Assembly: GCA_035578175.1 (NCBI GenBank) | Contig: JAQMRL010000002.1 | Coordinates: 133,302,171 to 133,366,170 of the forward strand | Origin: Catonia carolina | Lineage: Eukaryota; Arthropoda; Insecta; Hemiptera; Achilidae | Length of the DNA stretch: 64,000 nt | Reading direction: 5' to 3' | In this document: positions 35,380 through 46,500 of the stretch, piece by piece | How the letters are laid out: each line of letters opens with the position of its first letter | Numbering within the stretch: position 1 is the stretch's first letter | The notes under the pieces: generated by a model | What the model saw: only the letters and a program-made list of their open reading frames with translations | Told to the model about the DNA's origin: nothing | Database searches by the model: none | Position numbers and translations under genes: made by a program

Positions 35380-37606
35380 ACTATCAGTTTCATAATCATA
35401 GACACCCGAGTTTGAACCCTTCTATCTCCAAAACTATGAGTCGGATTTCAACATACTTTACATCAAAATTTAGCTCATTTTATTCTGCGTTGACCCTTAA
35501 TAGTCCTATATTTTTAATGTTGTTTAAAAATTGCCATATCGAGGTTGAAAGACAAAAAGACCCGGTTTTTTGAGACCACAACGAATTTTATGCGTTTTGA
35601 GGCGTGTAACTCGATAAGTATTTGACCGAAAAGTTTGAAATTTTAACACAATATACAACAATTATATTCTTACAGCGTGTACGAAATTTCAAAATCGTTA
35701 GTTATTAAAATTTTGATTTGTTAGCAACATTCTGAACCTTTATTAACAATATTGCTATCTCAGTAACTGCTCGATCATTCGGCACGGGCAAACTATCATT
35801 TTATTCAGTGTAAAGAACTTAGTACAGATATTATAATACAGTAAAATCTCTCTATTGCGGAACTCTATATAGCGGAAATCTCTCTTTAGCGGCATTATTT
35901 GCCGACCCCGACCCTTTCGTATACTACGATAATGTATTTAACTCTCGTTATAGCGGCACAAAAATCTCTCTATAGCGGCTAAACAATATCTTCAGGATAT
36001 GGATTTAGATGCCTATGTAGGAGCAGACAATGACTTAGCCACTTCAGCAGATGTTGGCGATGATGCAATAATCGAAAATGTCTTGGCCCAAAACAACGAG
36101 GAAGAAAGTGAAGATGACGATGAAATGGAAACAGAAATGTTGTCCCTTCAAGTAAACAGGCACTAGACGCTATTCTTGTTGTTTACACGTACTGTCATTG
36201 CCAATATGTAAATGAAAATTTACAAGTTTTAAACATTGAAAATGAGATTGAAGACATGTTTTATGAATGAAAACGAAACAAAATTTACAACTTATTTTAC
36301 GAAATTAAATGTACTTCACAGTCATTGTTTCCTTAATAACGAAAAAAATATATAGCTTACTGTAGGCCTACTGAGTATTTTTTTTGTGTTTGTGTAGCCT
36401 ATGTTTTAGGAAATTTTAATTGTATGTAACCTATGTTTATTACTGTTCAGTAAAAAACGAGTTTCAGTGCTAATTAATTTTAGGCTATCTATTATGGTAT
36501 GTATTGTATGAAAGATTATTGAAAAAAGTTCAATACGAAAAGTGAAATTCTATTGTTAAACATTAGTAGCACAACATCTAATAAAACCAGTTTGTATCCA
36601 AATTTCTTATTAAGTTAATAACCTACACTTTAGGTAATTATTTTAAATATCTCACTGTATTGAAGTAATCTACTGTATTAAACATTGGTCATAAAGTTTT
36701 CTATTCAGTAGTTTTTCAAAAACTTATTCCATGCACCATTTACATACGTATATAAGTTATTTTGTACAGAAAAATTAGTAACTCCAACTTCCCTCCCACC
36801 GTTAATTACTCGCTCTCTCTATAACGGAACTCTCTTTATAGCGGCGGTACCTCATGGTCCCTTCAATTCCGCTATAGAGAGATTTTACTGTAGTATGAAA
36901 TATCGATATGCTAATGTGGTAGAATTTTTAGAATTTTGAAAAATAGACTGGGTAACGCGAGGGGTGTGCGCTACTATCCGTTTTGCTTGAATCTGACTGT
37001 CTACCTGAATTGACAGTGCAGTCTGTCAATTCAGTTAGACATTCCGACAGGATGTCACATACACAAACTAGCAACATGGATAGTAACACCCACCCCCCAC
37101 ATTACACATCTGTTTTTAAAAATTCAAAAAATTCTACCACAGCGTTGGCCAATCGATATTTCATATAATTAACATATGTGTACTAAGTTTTTTACGCTGA
37201 ATAAAACGATAGTTTGCCCGTGCTGAACGATCGAGCGGTTACTGAGGTAGCAAGGGTTCAGAATATTATTAATAAATCAAAATTTAAATAATTTACGATT
37301 TTGAAATTTGGTACATGCTGTAAGAATATAATTGTCTATGTTGTGTTAAAATTTCAAACTTTTCAGTCAATAGAGTTACACGCCTCTAAACGCATAACAT
37401 TTTTTGCGGTATCAAGAAAACCGGTTTTTTTTGTCTTTCAACCTCAATATGGCAATTTTTAAACAACATTAAAAATATAGGACTATTAAGAGTCAACGCA
37501 GAATAAAATGAGCTAAATTTTGATGTAAAGTATGTTGAAATCCGACTCATAGTTTTCGAGATGCAAGAGTTCAAACTCGAGCGTCTATGATTATGAAACT
37601 GATAGT
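35380..37606. mobile_element. Large foldback (inverted-repeat) element with nested Tigger
   Basis: The left arm (35380-35838, continuing at 36893-36945) and right arm (about 37117-37606) are inverted copies of each other, each about 500 bp. Both start CTATCAGTTTCATAATCATA. The central ~170 bp has its own small palindrome (CTGAATTGACAG / CTGTCAATTCAG near 37010-37032). Each arm encodes the same short peptide containing MSRISTYFTSKFSSFYSALT. A Tigger element interrupts the left arm. The superfamily is unassigned. Confidence 0.8.
35839..36890 (+). mobile_element. Tigger/pogo-like element nested in the foldback
   Basis: The ends CAGTAAAATCTCTCTATTGC (35839-35858) and the reverse complement of 36871-36890 match at 19 of 20 positions. 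TA duplicates at 35837-35838 and 36891-36892. At 35999-36166 the frame MDLDAYVGADNDLATSADVG, then NEEESEDDDEMETEM and a stop, is the acidic C-terminal tail of a Tigger-type transposase. The catalytic domain is absent, so the element is non-autonomous. Confidence 0.85.
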
Positions 37607-37720
37607 AGTGCTTATGGACAAGTCACACAAATTTTTACGAATGTTAAAACACTATATCATACTATGTTTGTAAAAAATGGTTAAGAATAATAAAACATTA
37701 TTCAAGAAATACAACCATAC

Positions 37721-38141
37721 TTACTTTTACTTTTTACTTTACAACCAGGGCGTTCAGGCTTCTGCAGCCCCTCCTCACCGCGACCTAAAAGATCTTTTGT
37801 GATTGCCCCTATTCCTTATTTATGCAAGACCCACACTTTCGATAAAGCGCAGGATCTGCCTAGGATCTAGTGCACTTACCTGAGAAGGTGTTAACACGTC
37901 CTTACCCATCAGCGCTCTTCTTTTGCAGCCAACCACTTTGCAACTGCATAAAATATGCTCAGCATTCTCTTCTGCCTCATGACAGAATCTACACAGGCTC
38001 TCTTCAGCAACTCCTATCTTGGATAAATGATACCCAAGATTACAATGACCAGTCATCAGGCCCACTACCCTCCTCAAGTCCTGTCTTCCTAGTCTATTAT
38101 ATATCCCAGCCTTTCTGCTGGAATAGGCAATGAATTTCTTT
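37721..38141 (-). mobile_element. 5'-truncated LINE 3' end with 15-bp target duplication
   Basis: The minus-strand frame (stop at 37820) encodes RRVVGLMTGHCNLGYHLSKI, then LCRFCHEAEENAEHILCSC, the Cys/His-rich C-terminus typical of jockey/R1-like elements with an RNase H domain. The frame is intact within the insert. GAAATACAACCATAC flanks it at 37706-37720 and 38142-38156. The 3' tail is AAAGTAAAAAGTAAAAGTAA rather than plain poly(A). Confidence 0.9.
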
Positions 38142-38162
38142 GAAATACAACCATACATAAAT

Positions 38163-39068
38163 AATAAAAATCTGGTGTGAAACACTCACACAACTTTCTC
38201 TTGCCAATGCAAATAATTAACAATAAACCTAACATTAGTAATACAACATTAGATATAAACTAAAAACTAACCTCAAAAACATAACCTTATTTTAATCATG
38301 AGTGAAAGACGCAAAATGAAAATCGAACTCAGTTTGGCTTAAAAATACGGAAAATCACTCTTTCACCCTAAACTATGCACTGTACAAAAAATACTTAAAA
38401 TAAAAGTTGTAGATCTCTTCATTTCCTATAAATTTTATTTTATACACTTTTGTCGTAAAATGCATTCTAAGGCCGAAATCTTAAAAAAATAGATTTTTCA
38501 CACATTTTCGTGAGATAAAAACAGAAAATTGCTAATTACCGCTAAACTAAGCGTTACACAAAAAAATGTTTGAAATAAAAGTTGTAGAATTTTACATTCT
38601 GTACAACTTTTATTATATAACGTTTTGCGCTAAAATGCATATTAAAGCCGCAATCTTAAAAAGAAAATGTTTTTACGTAAAAACAGCCTCACGCAGAATT
38701 TCAGCAAACATGGCGCTTACCCTATCTTGTAGAGCATAAAAAATGTAGTAAACCAGGTGATTTTAAAAAAAATCGTAGGACCAGTTTTTGAGAAAATCGC
38801 AAAAAAGTGAAAAATTATACGAATAAACTACTACTTTCGGTTGACTGATTTTGATGAAAATGTTCGTGTCGGGTCCGGTAGTGGTATGTAACTTAAGTTT
38901 TAAGTTAGTACGATGTTTCGTTCTTGAGATATTCTGTTCACACACATACCAATCGCTAAAAACATATTTTTTGGGTTCAGGGGGTCTGAAAACGTATAGA
39001 TCAGGTAAAAAATCGACATGAAAACAATACTTTCCTTCCTATATATTCATATAGGTAAGAGAAAGTAA
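38163..39068 (+). repeat. repE reference copy
   Basis: About 900 bp from AAAAATCTGGTGTGAAACAC to CCTATATATTCATATAGG. Repeated internal units (AAATAAAAGTTGTAGA twice) are visible. There is no coding frame and no clear terminal inverted repeats. Members of this family make up several kb of the window. Confidence 0.75.
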
Positions 39069-39292
39069 AAATAAAATTAGAAGAGTTTGCGTAATCCATA
39101 TACCTAGGTATCTTTCAGATACCTGTGACTGTCCTTGTACTTTTAAGGGTGTGCTCATCAGAAGGTTAAATCCCATGACCATGGTATAATACCACTGACT
39201 TTTTAATAGTAATTTAAGGAGAATGTAGCACAGTGTTTATTTCGTAAGAGAGAAAACATGTAAACTTTTTTTATTATTTATTATTGGTTATA

Positions 39293-39568
39293 CCGGTTGG
39301 TGTAACCATTAATAAATAATAAAAAAATACCGGTTGGTTAACCTGGTTGATTACGGAATCAATGGAGGCAACATTTGGAACGGATGCCAGAGGAGAGAAT
39401 ACCTCTAAAAGTGATGGAATATATTCCAGTTGGAAGAAGGGAAGTGGGAAGACTTCGAAGAAGATGGCAGTAGTCGAGATGTATGGTGTTTGTGTAGACG
39501 TACAGGATGTTTGTGAGTTTGGAACAGGCTTATGCCTAATCCTTGATAGTAAGAAGAAGAAGAAGAAG
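39293..39568 (+). mobile_element. LINE 3' end with GAA tail and 13-bp target duplication
   Basis: The frame MPEERIPLKVMEYIPVGRRE, then GRLRRRW, is the C-terminal tail after an RT domain. It is followed by QAYA-like sequence and a (GAA)n 3' tail. ATTATTGGTTATA flanks it at 39280-39292 and 39569-39581. The 5' junction carries an inverted copy of the upstream target DNA. Confidence 0.8.
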
Positions 39569-39589
39569 ATTATTGGTTATATTATATTA

Positions 39590-40360
39590 CACAGCTAAGA
39601 TCCCTTTTTACAAGTTTTTAACAAATTTGGTACAGATGTGATGGAAAATTCCTGCAATCGCTACATTTTTGAAATATTTTCGTTCCAGTGGGACATCGGA
39701 GGGTGTCACTACTGCATATTTTTAGTCTCAAATCACAACATAAAATGTTCCTAAAATCTTGTGGTTGTCTTGCCCTTATGCAGTCATATATATTTCTTAG
39801 TGTAATGCAAGTATTTGTCACTTAGACACGTAACTGTGTTATCCTTGATCAGGTTATTTTCTTAAATCGTGGTTTTACCACCCGCCTACCTGTGTTTTGT
39901 TATTATTTTGGCTTGATTATTTCTCAGCTTTACTGTGAACATTTACAAAATTTTATGTATAAATGTACAAGATATTTGTACTTTTTTGGGAAAATTTACC
40001 TAAGTTAGAAATCCTCACTTATGCATGTAACCGCATGATAAAATACTGCAAAATCAGAACAAAGTTAATAACAATAATTGCTTATTCTTTAAAAGATATC
40101 TTTTAGATATGTTGAAAAAGACAAAATATTGAATAGTATGATACTAGAAATATTAATTTTTCTGTGCTGAGGGAATCCCTGCTACACATGTAATTGTGTT
40201 ATAGTTTATTGTGGGTGTAATGGAGTTTTAAAAATTGATTTTTTGTTGGTAATACTGAAGGAGTTCAATGAACATTGTAATATTACAGTATTTTAATACT
40301 TTAAAAAAAATTAGCGTGTAGTATGGAGTTGCTATAATATTTTTGAATTTGTTTTTTTAG
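39590..40360. other. Upstream of the MCRS1 coding start; no gene seen
   Basis: AT-rich sequence running into a polypyrimidine tract and acceptor AG at 40359-40360, taken as the 3' end of a 5' UTR intron. Confidence 0.45.
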
Positions 40361-40400
40361 GAATCAACGTATTGTTTGTTTGAAATAATTCAAAATAGAA

Positions 40401-40570
40401 ATGGAAATGATTGATGGACAAGCAAGTGGGACAGTTGGCTCTGGAATTTTATCCCAGTCAAGTGTCTCGGTGGCCAGAGCTGGAGCTGGAGGAGACGATA
40501 ACTTTTTACGTGCATCACTTGAAGGAACACCACATGTGTCGCTTGATGCTTTCAATATGAAACGGAGAAG
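40401..40570 (+). CDS. MCRS1: MCRS1 coding exon 1
   Basis: Begins after a 40-nt untranslated leader in the same exon (from 40361). Encodes a Gly/Ser-rich N-terminus ending KRRR. The ATG at 40401 is chosen over the in-frame ATG two codons later because it comes first. Donor AAG|GTATGT. Confidence 0.85.
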
Positions 40571-43500
40571 GTATGTAGCCAATACCGTTATTGCTTTTTG
40601 ATTTAAATAAAATTTTAAATCCAGTGGTTAATGATTTTCATGATTGTATTCCAGTGTGAATTTGTATCGGATGTGTATTAGCATTCTTAAACATGTAACT
40701 ATCACGTATACATAGGTAGTCCATTTTATAAATGAGCAGGTTTACTTATGCGTATGTAGTTTTAAAGTTTTTAAAGTAATTTTTCAAACAATGTAAGCAA
40801 TTTGAATTTATTCATAAAGTTAACTAAGCAGGAAACATGGAAAAAAAACAAAATATATATGTACCTACTTATTCGGATGTTATAGGTTTAAAAACGATAA
40901 TAATTAGTTGAAAGTAATAAAGAATTTTACTGTGTCAATATTACCGCTCGGAAAAAATGTTAAGTAATTTAAATTTTATAAAAAGGGCAAAATTGTATTT
41001 GATAGGTAATACTTTGAGAAAGAACATGCTTGACAAACATGTTTAGGCCTCTGCTTCGTCAATTAGAAAGAAAGATTTAAAAAAAATCAGACTTGTGTTC
41101 AAGTTGTAGCTTTGTGTATGATTAAAAATATTTTTTTATATTCAGAAAGTTTCCATGAAGTACATTTTTATAAAATTTTGTGTAAGTTAACAAACTTTCC
41201 TGTATTAAGTAAAATAATACAGTAGTCTTCTGTTAATGTGGACTTGATGGGGCCATACTTGGTCTGAAGTCAATATTTTATTAAAATAAAATTATTTTTG
41301 TTTGCATTAATTTGTTTTTCATTTCATTATTACAATTGCATTTTATTAGTCTGGACATCAGAAGATAGATACCCTGTAAAATTCTTGATAATAGATTTTT
41401 AAGCGGAAGATATATATTATGGTATCTAGAACCAAATTTTATTTTGTAATTTTTTTTAACTTTGTGCTGTTTTGAATTTTTGCAGCAGCTCAAGGTCGAT
41501 AAAGCGAAGAAAATTTGATGACGAGCTGGTAGAATCCAGTTTGAATGTGGGTGGAAATGCTAACCTCAGTCAAAAAGTGACAAGGACTAGAACTCAGTCT
41601 GTTACTTATCCTACGTCAAGTGAGTAATATGTAATGTGTTCAGATTAATCCAGTAAATTTAAAAAAATTTGTTACTGAAATAAATTTCATTTTGTTTATG
41701 TATCAATTTCCACTTTCTTTTAAGTGTTTGTACAAACAAATCAGCGCTTATAGTTTTGTTACGTACCCTATTTAACTGGGTACAACCTAAGATTCCCCGC
41801 AAAAATTTCATTTCTGCAGCCTGGATATGAGATTTGTTTTTCTGTGAACTCCCGCATTTCAATCCCATAATATGGGATGTTATAAGTGGTACAGGTCATT
41901 GCTCTATAAAATTTCATTTGGGTGTCCTGTCTTGTTTTCTTTCCTATTGTCCTGCGAATAGAAGCGCATATAGCGCTGAATTTTACCAGTTTTTCACTCA
42001 GTCATCATCTTTGTCATAGGAAATACTGCATTCTAAATATTTAAAATCTTGAACTGGTTCGATAGTTCGGTTACGTAGTATAATTTTTGAGCGGACTGAC
42101 CATCTTGAATGCCATAATCTTTGATTTTTGCACCGATATTCTCATGCCAAACTCTGCGTTAATGTTTTGCAACTTATAAATGGCATATTGGAGACAGTAG
42201 TCTGTGTCAAAAATAATAATGGTTTCATTTACATGCAGTATTGAATTTAGGAATACATTATTCCAAAGCTGCCTAGTCAACTATTCAAAACCATATGCGT
42301 TTATATAATTACTCGCAAAATGACTTGTGAAAAAGATTTTTTGATGGATATTTCAGTCAATATTGTACGTAGGGTTACGATACTACTCAGATCGTACAGT
42401 GCTGCTGTATTACTCTGCATGCTAACCTGCTCATGTACTAAAAACATTGTTTCAAAACAAATGTAATGGTATGACATGTATTTTTAATAGCCTATTACTC
42501 ATTCTCATCTGTATCTGACCAGCGCATTTAATTTAGTGTTTAAATGTTTTAGTCTGTGATGTTTTGTATTTTCATTAATTTAATATTTTTTATTTTGTTA
42601 AAGATGCTGAATCGAGCACGTTGAATGCCCTTACCCCCCTGACTCCTGCTGCATCTCCTTCATCATTTGTTGATAACAGGCATAAGCGGATGCCTAATAA
42701 GTCAGCGTCATCTGGTGGTCGCAAGAGAGGTAAAGTTAGCAAACCGCAAGGTGCATCCAAAGATTTAGGACGATGGAAACCTACTGATGATTTGGCTCTT
42801 ATTACTGCTGTTCAACAGGTTGTTAATTTTATCTTTTGTAGACATACTATCTATAAACGTTGTTTTATATAAGTTATTCTTAAAACTACTTTTCTTACTT
42901 AAAAAATGGTTGCTTATCAACTAAAAAACTACCACTGTTTTATTGGGAAACATTTTTCCTTGATTAATTCTTTCATGAGGCACCAATAAAACATGAAAAA
43001 GTATCTACAGGGTGGTACATATGTCGGTTTCCCCAATATTTATGGAAGTCAGAAGAAATGTTAATGGAATAAGAAACCTATAGACAAAAAAAAACAAATT
43101 TATTATATGAACTGTACTTCTACATTACCTAGGTATATATTACCTTGAAAATGTTATAGCAGGTGTTCAAAATGTCCACCATGATACTCTATACATTTGA
43201 TACAGCAACTTAAAACTGATTCACAAATTTTCAACAATTTCATTTTATCGTCATTTACATAGTCAAACCACACTTCGGGGCATTTAATATGCTTTATGTG
43301 TTTTCAAATTTCTTATTAAACTTTCGTAAATGTTGCTGAGTCGGTAACGCCACACCTGGATACTTATCACTAAATTCTTCCAGTACTTAAGCAATATTTT
43401 TATGATGCTTCCACCACAACTGAAGCATATAAACTTGTTGTTCAGTTGTAAACATTTTGAAAGTACTGTTACGAAGGAAAAAATAGTAACTATGTGGAGG

Positions 43501-46500
43501 CTTACTTCACACTAGCCATTGTTACAGACAACTGATGAATGTTGTACGTGATGCTTCCAACATTACACTATTACCAACTTATCAAAATGAAATGTCCCAT
43601 CTCATGGGCAAACCAATATATGGGCCACCCAGTATTTGAACCACCAATCACTTTCTTTTTCTTTTGTTGTTTTTAAGGTTATTCATAATTTTAAATTTTG
43701 GGATTCTTCCTTGTAGCGTATAGTGTATTGTGTGTCTCATTGTACATCTATCTATTGATAAATTGTATTTTTTATGAATTTTTGTTTAATAGCTGTGTTA
43801 TCAATTAATGTTTTAGACAAATGATTTGAAGTGGGTACATCGTGGTGTTAAATTCTCATGTAGATTTACACTTCAAGAGATTCAACAAAGGTGGTACGCA
43901 TTGCTGTATGATCCGGCTATATCTAGGTTAGCCATTGCAGCTATGCGTAATTTACATCCTGAAGCAATTGCCAATGTAGAAAGTAAAGCATTATTTAGCA
44001 CCGTAGAAGAAGAACTTTTGGCTTCTATTAAATCTGTAAGTTCGGTTGTAATTTATGAAAATAATAAATTAAACATAGTTTTTGTAATAAGACCATCAAA
44101 ATATTAATAAATGAAAATATAATTATTCCATGATTGAAGTGATTTGGAAATAGGTTAAGAATCGTTTTCCATCGAGTGTTACACATTTCATAAAGATAGA
44201 ATAAATACAAAAGTAATGCTGTTTGAAAATTGGTTTAAAATTACCTTATTGTATTGTTATAAATTTTAAACCTTATCTATTTTCCAATTCTCAAACTGTT
44301 TTTTTCATTATAGAAAATTTTATAATAGTTTTTTCAATAGTGTTGTAGAAAAGTAAACAATTAAAGCTCCTACAACACAAAATCAATTTTTATGCTTGAT
44401 ATGTTGAATTTTTATGTTTCTTGTTCAGTCTAAAAATTTAAAAATAATTTATAAATAAAGCTGGTGTGAAAGTGATATTTTATGTTATGAGGCATTCAGT
44501 ATACGTTTGGCAGTATTTAAAAACTGGATTCAACAGCTATTGATGCACACTTTTTGGAAAAAGTTTCGCTGAAATCAAAGGCATCTGAAACAGTTCACAG
44601 CTAAAATATTTTATATCAACTGTAGTGGTTCACTAAGTGTACAAAATGACTTAAATCTAAAAAAAACGTATGTACGTAAAGAAAAACCATTATGTGCTAA
44701 ACTGATAAACACCGAAACTTATTTATGGTTGTCATGGTACATTTAAATTGCAAGACATGTGATGTCTGCATCTTTTTTGTCAAATATCAAATAATAAGTA
44801 AATTGCTAATGTACTAAAAATAATTGCTAATTGTAGATAAAAGTATGTAGAAATACAGAAAAAAAATTGTACCTTATGGTTGTCATGGTACATTTAAATT
44901 GCAAGACATGTGATGTTTGCATCTTTTTTGTCAAATATCAAATAATAAATAAATTGCTAATGTACTAAAAATAATTGCTAATATAGATAAAAGTATGTAG
45001 AAATACAGAAAAAAAAATTGTACCTTAGTGACCACAGCACAGAGCCAATTGACTTTCGTTAATCGTATCCTGCGTTGTCACGTGGTCCCGCTGTGGATGA
45101 CAGCCTAACAATAAGTCAGCTGGAGTTGGGTGGAACAGGGTGTGACTTAGCGAAGGGGCAATTTCATACCCAACCTTGGCTGTTATTGGCTAGATCTCAT
45201 CTGCAGTCTTTAGTTCGTTAGGGTATAATGATATTTAGGCCTACTGTATTTTCTTTCTTGTTAAAAACTGACCTTTCTTAAAAAATACCCCTTGTAATTT
45301 TTAATAATTGTGATTTATTTGTGTTATACTGTTGTAAATTTGTAACTTTTGCCATCTTTGAAGTTGCATAGCTACAATTGTTGGTAGCCTACGCCCCTTT
45401 GTTTTAATAATCAATTCATTTAGTGATTTGATAAATATTTTAAATGAATCTAGTTAGTGTTGTAATGTTATTAAATTAATTTTCAGAATTCGCAACCTAC
45501 GTTAGAGACATTCCAGGAATTATTACATCAAAATCCGCACATATTTTTTCATACAAGAACTGCGAAATCATTAATGACTCATTGGCATCTCATGAAACAG
45601 TACCATCTTTTACCAGATCAAACAGGTAAGCTGTTATCCAGGATGATAAAAATATTGATTTAAAAAAAAATTACAGAAATAAAGTGATTTAAACCATTTT
45701 TTTAATCAAATGATTTAAATAAAAAAATCCCTATAGGATATACATTGTATTTTTCTATTGTTGCGAGTCCCATTTCCGAGGCTTAGAATACTTGGAGTAA
45801 TTTTTATTTCCATTAAACGCACTATTACCGCCTTGTAGGATAGTTCTGTGATAGGGTTGTCATCTCAGGGCACCTGAACGCACTCTGGGTTTCATTCGGA
45901 GACCCACCTCCTAGGTTCTTATGCTCTTGACAATGTTGGGAATCTATCCTCCTCCGCCTTGAGACTGTTGACCAGTTTCACAATTTTTATTTTATTTAAT
46001 TATTAAATATACATAACGATTTAATACTGAACTAAAGTAAGCTGTACAAGTATATAGTATTTTAATCTAAATATACTTACACGCAAAAACTCTTCTTCAC
46101 AAAGAGTTCTGTCCGTGCATAGGAGTATACGGAACAAAAAACAATAATCACTTAATTTTTCTTCAAGGTTTACTCCCTTAGGCTCTTCCGCCCTCTTCGC
46201 CGTTCACAATACCTCCCTCATCTGCCTTCCATCTTTGCCTAGGTAGGGGCCCGATAATAGGGTGCTACCATCCGTTGCTAGATGGATCTTGGTTTTTTAA
46301 CGAGATTGATATTCCTCCTGCTTCTCCTTCACCATCACTTGACAGATGGAACCCCGGACTTGCAACTGGCAGTATTAAATAGCACCATTGATGGTATAGA
46401 GATATTGGCAGGTCGAAAAAAAGATGGGTGCCGGAACATGTAGAAATGCCTAACCCATTAAAAGAAGAAAGAAGAAGGATATACATACAATTGTTAGTAC

